Source: Paraclostridium tenue (lineage in GTDB: Bacteria; Bacillota; Clostridia; Peptostreptococcales; Peptostreptococcaceae). Taken from it: a stretch of 38,661 bases of DNA. Shown one piece after another: positions 1 to 8,784 of the stretch. The notes beneath the pieces were generated by a model. That model worked only from the letters and a program-made list of their open reading frames with translations, did not search any database and had not been told where the DNA came from. The stretch spans positions 19,005 through 57,665 of the forward strand of contig NZ_JADPFO010000009.1 of the NCBI RefSeq assembly GCF_015668515.1, in the 5' to 3' direction. Each line of letters starts with the position of its first letter. The first letter of the stretch is position 1. A program made the position numbers and the translations under genes.

Positions 1-17
1 TAAGGGAGGAATTCAAA

Positions 18-1211
18 ATGGCTAAAGCTAAATTTGAAAGAAATAAGCCACACGTTAATATAGGAACAATAGGTCACGTTGACCACGGTAAAACTACATT
101 AACTGCAGCTATAACAAAAACATTATACGATAGATATCAATTAGGAGAAGCAGTAGATTTCGCTAACATAGATAAAGCTCCAGAAGAAAGAGAAAGAGGA
201 ATCACAATATCAACTGCACACGTTGAATACGAAACTCCAAACAGACACTACGCTCACGTTGACTGCCCAGGACACGCTGACTACGTTAAGAACATGATAA
301 CAGGTGCTGCTCAAATGGACGGTGCTATATTAGTATGTTCAGCAACAGATGGACCAATGCCTCAAACAAGAGAGCATATATTATTATCAAGACAAGTTGG
401 TGTACCATACATAGTAGTATTCTTAAACAAATGTGATATGGTAGACGACGAAGAATTATTAGAGTTAGTTGAAATGGAAGTTAGAGACTTATTAAACGAG
501 TACGAATTCCCAGGAGATGACACTCCAATAGTAAGAGGATCTGCTTTAATGGCATTACAAGATTCTTCTTCAGAGTGGGGAGACAGAATAGTTGAATTAT
601 TCGAGCAAATAGACGAATATATACCAGCTCCAGAGAGAGATGTAGATAAAGACTTCTTAATGCCAGTAGAAGACGTATTCTCTATAACAGGAAGAGGAAC
701 AGTTGCTACAGGTAGAGTTGAAAGAGGAGTATTAAAAGTACAAGACGAAGTTGAGTTAGTTGGATTAGCTGACGAGCCAAGAAAGTTAGTAGTAACAGGA
801 GTAGAAATGTTTAGAAAGTTATTAGACCAAGCACAAGCTGGAGATAACATAGGAGCATTAATAAGAGGTATACAAAGAAATGAAATAGAAAGAGGACAAG
901 TTTTAGCTAAGCCAGGAACTGTTAAGCCTCACACTAAGTTCAATGCAGAAGTATACGTATTAAAGAAAGAAGAAGGTGGAAGACATACTCCATTCTTCGA
1001 TGGATATAGACCACAATTCTACTTCAGAACAACTGACGTAACAGGAGCTTGTAAGTTACCAGAAGGAACTGAAATGGTTATGCCTGGAGATAACATCCAA
1101 ATGACTATAGAGTTAATAAACTCAATAGCAATAGAAGAAGGATTAAGATTCGCAATAAGAGAAGGTGGAAGAACAGTAGCATCAGGTGTTGTTGCTTCTA
1201 TAATAGAGTAA
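18..1211 (+). CDS. tuf: Elongation factor Tu, copy 1
   Basis: EF-Tu is the GTPase that carries aminoacyl-tRNA to the ribosomal A site. The 397-residue protein has the usual family length. Visible G motifs are GHVDHGKT at residues 19-26, DCPGH near 81 and NKCD near 136, followed by the two beta-barrel domains. The ATG has a strong Shine-Dalgarno sequence (AGGGAGGAATTC) 6-8 bases upstream. The coding sequence is identical base for base to the second copy at 15817-17010, and the protein is therefore the same. The window opens 17 bases before the start, so the promoter is not visible. A terminator follows, so this copy ends its transcription unit, separate from rpmG. Ile is encoded by ATA in 25 of 27 cases. 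Confidence 0.99.
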   Translation: MAKAKFERNKPHVNIGTIGHVDHGKTTLTAAITKTLYDRYQLGEAVDFANIDKAPEERERGITISTAHVEYETPNRHYAHVDCPGHADYVKNMITGAAQMDGAILVCSATDGPMPQTREHILLSRQVGVPYIVVFLNKCDMVDDEELLELVEMEVRDLLNEYEFPGDDTPIVRGSALMALQDSSSEWGDRIVELFEQIDEYIPAPERDVDKDFLMPVEDVFSITGRGTVATGRVERGVLKVQDEVELVGLADEPRKLVVTGVEMFRKLLDQAQAGDNIGALIRGIQRNEIERGQVLAKPGTVKPHTKFNAEVYVLKKEEGGRHTPFFDGYRPQFYFRTTDVTGACKLPEGTEMVMPGDNIQMTIELINSIAIEEGLRFAIREGGRTVASGVVASIIE

Positions 1212-1242
1212 TTCTCTTATTCCTAATATAAATTTTAAAACT

Positions 1243-1275
1243 AAAAAAAAGAGGGGGATAACCTCCTCTTTTTTT
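1243..1275 (+). terminator. Intrinsic terminator after tuf copy 1
   Basis: A nine-base-pair stem (AAGAGGGGG with CCTCCTCTT, one G-U pair) with an ATAA loop is followed by a run of T. It lies 31 bases after the tuf stop and separates this gene from the rpmG promoter. Confidence 0.9.
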
Positions 1276-1296
1276 AACTTGAAATCAACAAAAACA

Positions 1297-1325
1297 TTGA
1301 CATGCCTACTAATTTGTGATAATTT
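1297..1325 (+). promoter_or_regulatory. Promoter for rpmG-secE-nusG-rplK-rplA
   Basis: TTGACA at 1297-1302, a 17-base spacer and TAATTT at 1320-1325, with TGA just before the -10 (extended -10 type). The predicted start of transcription is near 1332, giving an rpmG leader of about 97 nt. It directly follows the tuf terminator, as expected for a new transcription unit. Confidence 0.7.
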
Positions 1326-1428
1326 ATATGAGGTGATGATTCAAAAATGAGATATTGAACCTATTATACAGAGTAGGCAATAAAGTTAACAATATATATA
1401 TTGTATTTACGAGTTGGAGGTGTAGCAG

Positions 1429-1578
1429 ATGAGAGTTAAAGTAACTTTAGCATGTACAGAGTGTAAGCAAAGAAACTACAACACTACTAAAAACAAAAAG
1501 AATAACCCAGATAGAATAGAACTACAAAAATACTGTAGATTCTGCAAGAAGCATACTGCTCATAAAGAAACAAAATAG
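1429..1578 (+). CDS. rpmG: 50S ribosomal protein L33, zinc-binding form
   Basis: L33 is a small protein of the large subunit near the E site. This 49-residue frame starts at an ATG behind the Shine-Dalgarno sequence GGAGGTG. It has two CxxC pairs at C9/C12 and C36/C39, the zinc-ribbon (C+) form of the family. Its place before secE and nusG is the usual Firmicute order, which supports the call despite the short length. It is the first gene after the promoter at 1297 and is followed by secE after 24 bases. Confidence 0.96.
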   Translation: MRVKVTLACTECKQRNYNTTKNKKNNPDRIELQKYCRFCKKHTAHKETK

Positions 1579-1602
1579 TTTTATTAAGGATGTGAGTGTG
1601 GA

Positions 1603-1824
1603 ATGGCTGCCCAATTAAATGAAAGTCCAAGAACTAAAAAAAAGTTTAGTTTTTTTAGATATGTTAAAGAAACTAAGCAAGAATTAAAAAGAGTTACGTG
1701 GCCAACAAAGAAAGAGCTTTTAAAAAACACAGGAGTTGTTTTAACTGTTGTTGTTTCGGCTACTATCTTAGTATGGGCTTTAGATAGTGTATTATCTGGT
1801 GCACTAAATCTAATACTAAAATAG
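1603..1824 (+). CDS. secE: Preprotein translocase subunit SecE
   Basis: SecE is the small membrane subunit that clamps SecY in the general protein export channel. The 73-residue protein has a basic amphipathic region with the conserved stretch ELKRVTWPTKKEL (about residues 27-39). One hydrophobic membrane segment follows, about residues 44-66. This is the short single-span form found in Gram-positives. The ribosome-binding site (AAGGATGTGAG) is weaker and further away than those of its neighbours. nusG follows after 15 bases, the near-universal secE-nusG pair. Confidence 0.97.
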   Translation: MAAQLNESPRTKKKFSFFRYVKETKQELKRVTWPTKKELLKNTGVVLTVVVSATILVWALDSVLSGALNLILK

Positions 1825-1839
1825 AAAGGAAGAATCAGA

Positions 1840-2385
1840 ATGTCGGAATTACAAGAGGCTAGATGGTATGTAGTACATACGTATTCAGGTCATGAAAATA
1901 AAGTTAAAGCAACAATTGAAAAAGCTGTTAAAACAAGAGGTATGGAAGATTGCATAACTCAAGTAGTTGTCCCTACTGAAGATGTAGTTGAAACTACAAA
2001 AACTGGGAAAGAAAAAACTAGACAACGTAAGGTATTTCCAGGGTACGTGCTAGTGAAAATGGTTATTACTGATGAATCTTGGTATGTCGTAAGAAATACT
2101 AAAGGGGTTACTGGGTTTGTAGGACCAGGTTCTAAGCCAGTTCCTTTAAGTGAAGAAGAAGTAATAGCTATGGGCATAGATACAGCTGTTCCTAAATTAG
2201 TAAGCGGAGACATAAATTTTGAAATTGGCGAAGTAATAAAAGTTGCTAATGGTCCTTTTGAAGGTCAAATAGGAACTATAGAAGAAATAGACCTGGAAAC
2301 AAAAGAAGTAAAAGTGTGTATAGATGCTTTTGGTAAAAAAACTCTATTTGCAATAGACTACAAAGGCATAGAAAAATATAACTAG
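1840..2385 (+). CDS. nusG: Transcription termination/antitermination protein NusG
   Basis: NusG binds the clamp of RNA polymerase and modulates pausing, Rho action and transcription-translation coupling. The 181-residue length is normal. The N-terminal NGN domain begins with RWYVVHTYSGHE near residue 8 and includes the RKVFPGYVLV region. A C-terminal KOW domain follows, near residues 128-160 (GPFEGQIGTIEEID). The start has the Shine-Dalgarno sequence AAAGGAAG. The gene lies between secE and rplK, the conserved order, and is probably cotranscribed with both. Confidence 0.98.
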   Translation: MSELQEARWYVVHTYSGHENKVKATIEKAVKTRGMEDCITQVVVPTEDVVETTKTGKEKTRQRKVFPGYVLVKMVITDESWYVVRNTKGVTGFVGPGSKPVPLSEEEVIAMGIDTAVPKLVSGDINFEIGEVIKVANGPFEGQIGTIEEIDLETKEVKVCIDAFGKKTLFAIDYKGIEKYN

Positions 2386-2414
2386 AGAATAAATAATCTG
2401 AGGAGGTGCGCTCA

Positions 2415-2840
2415 ATGGCTAAAAAAGTTATAGGTCAAATAAAATTACAAATACCTGCAGGTAAAGCTACACCAGCTCCACCAGTTGGGCCAGCATTAGG
2501 ACAACACGGGGTTAATATAATGGGATTCACTAAGGAATTCAATGCTAAGACTGCAGATCAAGCTGGAATGATAATACCAGTTGTTATAACTGTATATCAA
2601 GATAGATCTTTCAGCTTCATAACAAAAACTCCTCCAGCTGCAGTATTATTAAAGAAAGCTGCTGGATTAGATACTGCTTCAGGAGAACCAAACAAGAAGA
2701 AGGTTGCAACTTTATCTTCAGCTAAGATAAGAGAAATAGCTGAGTTAAAAATGCCTGACTTAAACGCTGCTTCTGTAGAATCTGCTATGAGAATGATAGC
2801 TGGTACTGCTAGAAGTATGGGTATCGTTGTTGAAGACTAA
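2415..2840 (+). CDS. rplK: 50S ribosomal protein L11
   Basis: L11 forms the GTPase-associated centre with 23S rRNA and the L10-L12 stalk. The protein is 141 residues from the ATG at 2415, chosen because AGGAGGTG lies 6-13 bases upstream and because L11 proteins begin MAKKV. An upstream in-frame start at 2406 would overlap the Shine-Dalgarno sequence. The proline-rich N-terminal loop, with P20, P22 and P23 followed by VGPALGQHG, is the surface known to contact thiopeptide antibiotics in this family. rplA follows, the standard pair. Confidence 0.98.
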   Translation: MAKKVIGQIKLQIPAGKATPAPPVGPALGQHGVNIMGFTKEFNAKTADQAGMIIPVVITVYQDRSFSFITKTPPAAVLLKKAAGLDTASGEPNKKKVATLSSAKIREIAELKMPDLNAASVESAMRMIAGTARSMGIVVED

Positions 2841-2916
2841 TTAATATTAAATTAGTTATCTTCGCTTGAAAAAGTGGGAGGTAAAAAACCAATATAACCA
2901 CAAGGAGGACATGAAA

Positions 2917-3615
2917 ATGGCTAAAAAAGGTAAAAAGTACGTAGAAGCTTTAAATAAAATAGATAGAACTAGATTATATGATGCTTCAGAAGCTTTAGCT
3001 TTAGTTGCAGAAGTTGCTAGTGCTAAGTTTGATGAGACTGTAGAAGCTCATATAAAATTAGGTGTTGACTCAAGACACGCTGACCAACAAGTAAGAGGTG
3101 CGGTTGTATTACCACACGGAACTGGTAAAACTAAGAGAGTTTTAGTTTTTGCTAAAGGTGCAAAAGCTGAAGAAGCTACAAATGCTGGTGCTGACTTTGT
3201 AGGTGCTGAAGAATTAGTACAAAAAATACAAGGTGAAAACTGGTTTGAATTTGATGTAGTTGTTGCTACTCCAGATATGATGGGTGTAGTTGGTAGATTA
3301 GGTAGAGTATTAGGACCTAAAGGTTTAATGCCAAACCCTAAATCAGGAACAGTTACTTTCGACGTAGCTAAGGCTATAGAAGAAATAAAAGCTGGTAAAG
3401 TTGAATATAGATTAGACAAAACTAACATAATACACGTTCCAGTTGGAAAAGTATCTTTCGGTGGAGAAAAGTTAACTGAAAACTTTGCTGCATTAATGGA
3501 TGCTATAGTTAAAGCTAAGCCAGCTGCTGCTAAAGGACAATACTTAAAGAGCGTAGCTGTTACTTCAACTATGGGACCAGGAGTTAAAGTTAACCCTGCT
3601 AAAATAGCTGAATAA
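2917..3615 (+). CDS. rplA: 50S ribosomal protein L1
   Basis: L1 forms the mobile stalk at the E site that helps release deacylated tRNA. It has 232 residues from the ATG at 2917. A second ATG lies two codons earlier at 2911, but AAGGAGG at 2902-2908 sits only two bases from it and eight from 2917, so I chose 2917 (MAKKGKKY). The conserved region [14 protein letters not shown] is present. A second Shine-Dalgarno-like stretch (GGGAGGT near 2876) lies upstream without a start codon at proper distance. The stop is followed almost at once by the rplJ promoter. Confidence 0.98.
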   Translation: MAKKGKKYVEALNKIDRTRLYDASEALALVAEVASAKFDETVEAHIKLGVDSRHADQQVRGAVVLPHGTGKTKRVLVFAKGAKAEEATNAGADFVGAEELVQKIQGENWFEFDVVVATPDMMGVVGRLGRVLGPKGLMPNPKSGTVTFDVAKAIEEIKAGKVEYRLDKTNIIHVPVGKVSFGGEKLTENFAALMDAIVKAKPAAAKGQYLKSVAVTSTMGPGVKVNPAKIAE

Positions 3616-3623
3616 TAAAAAGC

Positions 3624-3652
3624 TTGACATGTGTAAATAACGATGTTAAAAT
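3624..3652 (+). promoter_or_regulatory. Promoter for rplJ-rplL
   Basis: TTGACA at 3624-3629, 17 bases, then TAAAAT at 3647-3652 with an upstream TG at the extended -10 position. Transcription would begin near 3659, just before the L10 leader. This gives rplJ-rplL their own transcript in addition to any read-through from rplA, as no terminator intervenes. Confidence 0.8.
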
Positions 3653-3681
3653 AATATTCGTTAATAAATAAAAAAGAATAG

Positions 3682-3833
3682 ATTTGCCGTAGACAGTAGG
3701 GGCTTTAAGCTTAATATCCTACCGAGGTTTTAGATAAATTTTGATACTAAAGCTTTTGTATGTCTATAAGGATTGCAAAAGCTTTTGATATTTACGGCAG
3801 ATGAACCTATCGGATGAAGGAGGTGCTGACTAG
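3682..3833 (+). promoter_or_regulatory. L10 leader (ribosomal protein autoregulatory RNA)
   Basis: The leader upstream of rplJ matches in position and outline the known L10 leader, which binds the L10(L12)4 complex to repress the operon. A long-range closing stem pairs TGCCGTA at 3685-3691 with TACGGCA at 3793-3799. Inside, AGTAGG near 3695 can pair with CCTAC near 3719. A perfect ten-base-pair hairpin pairs AAAGCTTTTG (3749-3758) with CAAAAGCTTT (3776-3785). I recognise the family from its location and the GCCGTAGACAGTAGG-type start, not from a covariance search. No U-tract terminator is visible inside it. Confidence 0.8.
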
Positions 3834-4337
3834 ATGAGAAAAGCTATAGAAGTAAAATCACAAGTGGTTGCTGAAATAGTTGAGAAGTTACAAAACTCTT
3901 CTTCTGCTATAGTTGTTGATTACAAAGGATTAACAGTTGAAGAAGTAACTGAATTAAGAAAGAAAATGAGAGAAGCTGGTGTTGAATACAAAGTATACAA
4001 AAACACTTTAGTTAGAAAAGCAGCTAAAGAAGTTGGTATAGAACAATTCAACGATGAATTATTAGTAGGAACAAATGCGATAGCATTCGGATACGAAGAT
4101 CCAGTTGCTCCAGCTAGAATAATAAAAGAGTTTATGGATTCTCATCCTAATATGGATTTAAAAATGGGTGTTGTTGAAGGAGAATTCTACGGTAAAGAAG
4201 ATATCGTTGCATTCGCTAACATACCATCAAGAGAAGTACTTCTTGCAAAATTACTTGGAAGCTTAAAAGCTCCAATGTCAAACTTCGCATACTTATTAGA
4301 TGCAATGATCAAAAAACAAGAAGGACAAGAAGCTTAA
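3834..4337 (+). CDS. rplJ: 50S ribosomal protein L10
   Basis: L10 anchors L7/L12 dimers to the large subunit and is the repressor that binds its own leader in the best studied bacteria. The 167-residue protein has the usual length, with the conserved segment VVDYKGLTVEEVTELRKKMR near residue 26 and the helical C-terminus that carries the L12 dimers. AAGGAGGTG precedes the ATG. The gene is followed by rplL after 75 bases. The higher output needed for L12 probably rests on translation, since no extra promoter is visible in that gap. Confidence 0.98.
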   Translation: MRKAIEVKSQVVAEIVEKLQNSSSAIVVDYKGLTVEEVTELRKKMREAGVEYKVYKNTLVRKAAKEVGIEQFNDELLVGTNAIAFGYEDPVAPARIIKEFMDSHPNMDLKMGVVEGEFYGKEDIVAFANIPSREVLLAKLLGSLKAPMSNFAYLLDAMIKKQEGQEA

Positions 4338-4412
4338 TAATAGCTTAAACGTAAGAAAAAAGATTAATTAACAATTATTAATTGAAAAGAATATAATTCG
4401 GAGGTGCTAACA

Positions 4413-4775
4413 ATGACAATAGAACAAATATTAGAAGCTATAGAAAATATGAAAGTTTTAGAATTAAATGAATTAGTTAAAGCTGCAGAAGAGAAATTCG
4501 GAGTATCTGCTTCAGCTCCAGTTATGATGGCTGGTGCAGTTGCTGGTGGAGCTGCTGAAGAAAAAACTGAGTTTGATGTAGTATTAGCAAACGCTGGTTC
4601 TTCAAAAGTTGGAGTTATAAAAGCAGTTAGAGAAATAACTGGATTAGGATTAAAAGAAGCTAAAGAATTAGTTGACAACGCTCCTAAGACATTAAAAGAA
4701 GGAGTTTCTAAAGAAGAAGCTGACCAAATGAAAGAAAAATTAGAAGCTGCTGGAGCTTCAGTAGAAGTTAAGTAG
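4413..4775 (+). CDS. rplL: 50S ribosomal protein L7/L12
   Basis: L7/L12 is the multi-copy stalk protein that recruits and activates the translational GTPases. It has 120 residues from the ATG at 4413, which has GGAGGTG at 4400-4406. An upstream in-frame start at 4404 would lie within that site. The N-terminal dimerisation helices, an Ala/Gly-rich hinge (about residues 37-52) and the C-terminal factor-binding domain ([20 protein letters not shown]) are all visible. It is the last gene before a strong terminator. Confidence 0.98.
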   Translation: MTIEQILEAIENMKVLELNELVKAAEEKFGVSASAPVMMAGAVAGGAAEEKTEFDVVLANAGSSKVGVIKAVREITGLGLKEAKELVDNAPKTLKEGVSKEEADQMKEKLEAAGASVEVK

Positions 4776-4788
4776 TTTTCTTTTAAAG

Positions 4789-4817
4789 AAGATGTCCTTT
4801 GGACATCTTTTTTTTTT
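4789..4817 (+). terminator. Intrinsic terminator after rplL
   Basis: A perfect nine-base-pair stem (AAGATGTCC with GGACATCTT) with a three-base loop is followed by a run of ten T residues. It ends the rplJ-rplL unit, so rpoB must use the promoter at 4951. Confidence 0.93.
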
Positions 4818-4950
4818 CTAAATTACAAAAAATAACTGTATATTTTAGAAAAATAAGAATTAGAGACTTAATTTTTGAACATAATAAATAATGCATATTT
4901 TGTGTCGAACAAAAAAACATAATATTATACATATACATAAAAGTTATATA

Positions 4951-4979
4951 TTGAAATAAGCTTTCAATTATGTTAAAAT
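4951..4979 (+). promoter_or_regulatory. Promoter for rpoB-rpoC
   Basis: TTGAAA at 4951-4956, 17 bases, then TAAAAT at 4974-4979, preceded by TG in the extended position (TGTTAAAAT, the same nine bases as at the rplJ promoter). The start of transcription would be near 4986, giving a leader of about 54 nt. I see nothing else of note in 4820-4950, which is very AT-rich. Confidence 0.75.
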
Positions 4980-5039
4980 TATTAGATGCGTTAGAATAAA
5001 CTATGGTTTTATTTTTAATTATTGAGAGGTGAAAAGTGA

Positions 5040-8000
5040 ATGCCACATCCTGTCACGATAGGTAAGAGAACTAGAATGAGCTACTCAAAAATAAAAGAGA
5101 TAGCTGATGTACCAAATCTTATAGAAATACAATGTGATTCCTATGAGTGGTTTTTAAAAGAAGGTTTAAAAGAAGTGTTTGAAGACATTTCACCTATAGA
5201 AGATTATACAGGTAATCTTATATTAGAATTTGTTGATTATTCTTTAGATGAGAAACCAAAGTATGACATAGAAGAATGTAAAGAAAGAGATGCTACATAT
5301 TGTGCACCTCTAAAAGTTAAAGTAAGACTTATAAATAAAGAAACAGGTGAAATAAAAGAGCAAGAAGTATTTATGGGTGATTTCCCTTTAATGACAGAAA
5401 AGGGAACTTTCATAATAAATGGAGCAGAAAGAGTTATAGTAAGTCAGTTAGTTAGATCTCCTGGTGTTTACTATGCTCAAGAAATGGATAAGTCAGGTAA
5501 AAGACTTATATCATCTACTGTTATACCGAACAGAGGTGCATGGTTAGAATACGAAACAGATTCTAATGATGTAATATCTGTAAGGGTTGATAGAACTAGA
5601 AAACAACCTGTGACAGTCTTATTAAGAGCATTTGGAATAGGTTCAGATGCAGAAATAATAGAGTTATTAGGCGAAGATGAAAGACTAATGGCTACATTAG
5701 AAAAAGATAACACTAAAACAGTTGAAGAAGGTCTTATAGAAATATACAAAAAATTAAGACCAGGTGAACCACCAACAGTTGAAAGTGCATCATCATTATT
5801 AAATGCATTATTCTTTGATGCTAAGAGATATGATTTAGCTAAAGTTGGTAGATACAAGTTTAATAAAAAACTTGCATTATGCTACAGAATAATGAATAAA
5901 ATATCAGCTAATGATATTATAAATCCAGAAACTGGAGAAGTTTTTGTTAAAGCTGAAGAAAAGATATCTTTAGATGTAGCAATAGCTATACAAAACTCAG
6001 GAATAAATGTTGTTGAGTTATTAACTGAAGATGAAAAAGTTGTTAAAGTTATAGGAAATAACTTTGTAGATATAAAATCACATATAAGCTTTGATATAGA
6101 TGACTTAAAGATAAAAGAAAAAGTTCACTATCCAACATTAAAAGAAATTTTAGATGAGTATAGTGATGAAGAAGAAATAAAAGAAGCTATAAAATCAAGA
6201 ATGAAAGAGCTTATACCAAAGCACATATTACTAGATGACATAATAGCTTCAATAAGCTACCAATTCAATATATTCTATGGAATAGGTAGTATAGATGATA
6301 TAGATCATTTAGGAAACAGAAGAATAAGATCAGTTGGTGAATTATTACAAAACCAAGTTAGAATAGGTCTTTCAAGAATGGAAAGAGTTATAAAAGAAAG
6401 AATGACTGTTCAAGACATGGAAGCTATAACTCCACAAGCATTAGTAAACATAAGACCTGTGTCAGCTGCTATAAAAGAGTTCTTTGGTAGTTCACAGTTA
6501 TCACAATTCATGGATCAAACAAACCCACTATCAGAGTTAACTCACAAAAGAAGATTATCAGCACTTGGACCAGGAGGTCTTTCAAGAGAAAGAGCTGGAT
6601 TCGAAGTTCGTGACGTTCACCATTCTCACTACGGAAGAATGTGTCCGATAGAGACTCCAGAGGGACCAAACATCGGTCTTATAAACTCTTTAGGAACTTA
6701 TGCTAAGATAAATGAATTTGGATTTATAGAGTCTCCTTATAGAAAAGTTGACAAAGAAAACAAGAGAGTTACAGATGAAATTCATTACTTAACTGCTGAC
6801 GAAGAAGACTTATTTATAAGAGCTCAAGCTAACGAGCCTTTAGATGAGAATGATGCATTCGTAAACAACAGAGTTGTATGTAGAACTGTAAATGGTGCAA
6901 TGGAATTAGTTCCAACTGACAAAGTTGATTACATGGATATATCTCCTAAGCAAGTTGTATCTATAGCAACAGCTATGATACCATTCTTAGAGAATGATGA
7001 CGCCAACCGTGCGCTTATGGGATCAAACATGCAACGTCAAGCAGTGCCACTAGTAAGAAGAGAAGCACCTATCATAGGGACAGGTGTTGAATATAGAGCA
7101 GCTAAAGACTCTGGAGTAGTTGTAGTAGCTAAAAATTCTGGTATAGCTGAAAGAGTAACTGCAGATGAAATAATAATAAAAAGAGAAGATGGAAACAAAG
7201 ATAGATACAAGCTTCTTAAGTTTAAGCGTTCTAACCAAGGTACTTGTATAAATCAAACACCTATAATAAATAAAGGTGATAAGATTGAAGCTGGAGATGT
7301 TATAGCTGATGGACCATCTACTGAAATGGGAGAAGTAGCATTAGGAAGAAACTGCTTTATCGCATTCATGACATGGGAAGGATATAACTACGAGGATGCT
7401 ATATTAATAAACGAAAGACTTGTTAAAGAAGATAGATTATCTACAATTCATATAGAAGAATATGAATGTGAAGCAAGAGATACTAAACTAGGACCAGAGG
7501 AAATAACTAGAGATATACCTAATGTTGGAGAAAGTGCTACTAAGAACTTAGACGAAAGAGGTATAATCAGAATAGGTGCTGAAGTTGATTCTGGAGACAT
7601 ATTAGTAGGTAAAGTAACTCCTAAGGGAGAAACTGAACTTACAGCAGAAGAAAGATTACTTCGTGCAATATTCGGAGAAAAAGCTAGAGAAGTTAGAGAT
7701 ACTTCATTAAAAGTTCCTCATGGAGAATCTGGTATAATAGTTGACGTAAAAGTATTCACTAGAGAAAATGGTGATGATTTATCTCCAGGAGTTAATGAAT
7801 TAGTTAGATGTTATATAGCTAAGAAGAGAAAGATAAGAGTCGGAGATAAAATGGCCGGACGTCATGGTAACAAAGGGGTTATATCAAGAGTATTACCAGA
7901 AGAAGATATGCCATTCATGGAAAACGGACAACCACTTGATATAGTACTTAACCCACAAGGTATACCATCACGTATGAACATCGGACAGGTTCTTGAAGTT

Positions 8001-8741
8001 CACTTAGGACTTGCAGCTAAAACTCTAGGATGGCATGTTGCAACATCTGTATTTGATGGAGCGAAAGAAGAAAACATCAGAGAAGCTTTAGTTAAAGCAG
8101 GATACCCAGAAGATGGTAAATTAACTTTATATGATGGTAGAACTGGAGAAGTATTTGACAATAGAATTACAGTAGGATACATGTACATGTTAAAACTACA
8201 TCACTTAGTTGATGATAAGTTACATGCAAGAAGTACAGGACCATACTCTTTAGTAACTCAACAACCTCTTGGTGGTAAAGCACAATTTGGTGGTCAGAGA
8301 TTCGGAGAGATGGAGGTTTGGGCACTAGAAGCATACGGTGCTGCACACATACTTCAAGAAATACTTACTGTTAAGTCTGACGACGTTGTAGGACGTGTTA
8401 GAACTTACGAAGCTATAGTTAAAGGTGAGAATATACCTGAACCAGGTATACCAGAATCATTTAAGGTTCTAATAAAAGAACTTCAAAGTTTATGCTTAGA
8501 TGTAAAAGTATTAACAGAAGAAGATCAAGAAATAGAAGTTAGAGAATCAATAGACATCGACGAAGATGCTAAAGAGTTCGAATTAGATGTTATGGAAAAC
8601 ATAAATGAACTTGAAGAAAATAGCATAGTAGAAGAAATAGATGACTTTGAATCAAATGAAGAAGATATAGAAGAATTAGATTTTGAAGAAGACGTAGTTT
8701 ATGAAGAATTAAACTATGAAGATGAAGACTTTGATATATAG
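5040..8741 (+). CDS. rpoB: DNA-directed RNA polymerase subunit beta
   Basis: The beta subunit forms one side of the polymerase active cleft. The 1,233-residue protein starts at an ATG behind GAGAGGTG. The rifampicin-pocket region lies at residues 481-510 ([17 protein letters not shown], then THKRR) and keeps the sensitive-type residues D492, H502, R505 and S507. Its numbering agrees with that used for C. difficile. V1143, a fidaxomicin-resistance position in that species, is also present (SFKVLIKE). The C-terminus carries an acidic tail: the last 55 residues hold 28 Asp/Glu and no Lys, Arg or His. rpoC follows after 43 bases with no terminator. Confidence 0.99.
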   Translation: MPHPVTIGKRTRMSYSKIKEIADVPNLIEIQCDSYEWFLKEGLKEVFEDISPIEDYTGNLILEFVDYSLDEKPKYDIEECKERDATYCAPLKVKVRLINKETGEIKEQEVFMGDFPLMTEKGTFIINGAERVIVSQLVRSPGVYYAQEMDKSGKRLISSTVIPNRGAWLEYETDSNDVISVRVDRTRKQPVTVLLRAFGIGSDAEIIELLGEDERLMATLEKDNTKTVEEGLIEIYKKLRPGEPPTVESASSLLNALFFDAKRYDLAKVGRYKFNKKLALCYRIMNKISANDIINPETGEVFVKAEEKISLDVAIAIQNSGINVVELLTEDEKVVKVIGNNFVDIKSHISFDIDDLKIKEKVHYPTLKEILDEYSDEEEIKEAIKSRMKELIPKHILLDDIIASISYQFNIFYGIGSIDDIDHLGNRRIRSVGELLQNQVRIGLSRMERVIKERMTVQDMEAITPQALVNIRPVSAAIKEFFGSSQLSQFMDQTNPLSELTHKRRLSALGPGGLSRERAGFEVRDVHHSHYGRMCPIETPEGPNIGLINSLGTYAKINEFGFIESPYRKVDKENKRVTDEIHYLTADEEDLFIRAQANEPLDENDAFVNNRVVCRTVNGAMELVPTDKVDYMDISPKQVVSIATAMIPFLENDDANRALMGSNMQRQAVPLVRREAPIIGTGVEYRAAKDSGVVVVAKNSGIAERVTADEIIIKREDGNKDRYKLLKFKRSNQGTCINQTPIINKGDKIEAGDVIADGPSTEMGEVALGRNCFIAFMTWEGYNYEDAILINERLVKEDRLSTIHIEEYECEARDTKLGPEEITRDIPNVGESATKNLDERGIIRIGAEVDSGDILVGKVTPKGETELTAEERLLRAIFGEKAREVRDTSLKVPHGESGIIVDVKVFTRENGDDLSPGVNELVRCYIAKKRKIRVGDKMAGRHGNKGVISRVLPEEDMPFMENGQPLDIVLNPQGIPSRMNIGQVLEVHLGLAAKTLGWHVATSVFDGAKEENIREALVKAGYPEDGKLTLYDGRTGEVFDNRITVGYMYMLKLHHLVDDKLHARSTGPYSLVTQQPLGGKAQFGGQRFGEMEVWALEAYGAAHILQEILTVKSDDVVGRVRTYEAIVKGENIPEPGIPESFKVLIKELQSLCLDVKVLTEEDQEIEVRESIDIDEDAKEFELDVMENINELEENSIVEEIDDFESNEEDIEELDFEEDVVYEELNYEDEDFDI

Positions 8742-8784
8742 TTTCTTATTTTAAGTAAATCTCAAATAGAAGGGAGAGAACTCC

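Noticed and set aside
362-850. A 162-codon open frame on the minus strand within tuf, repeated within the second copy
   Set aside because: It is antisense to a highly conserved gene, has no ribosome-binding site or known family, and is explained by the codon bias of tuf.
1304-1378. GCCTACT and AGTAGGC seven-base complementary ends 75 bases apart, like a tRNA acceptor stem
   Set aside because: No T-loop motif (GTTCRA) or recognisable anticodon arm lies between them, and the left arm falls inside the rpmG promoter spacer, so it would not be in that transcript.
3760-3804. A 14-codon ATG frame in the L10 leader
   Set aside because: There is no ribosome-binding site, and it lies inside the conserved leader fold.
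7050-7256. A minus-strand frame within rpoB
   Set aside because: It is low-complexity, Tyr/Ser-rich sequence antisense to rpoB, typical of a shadow frame.
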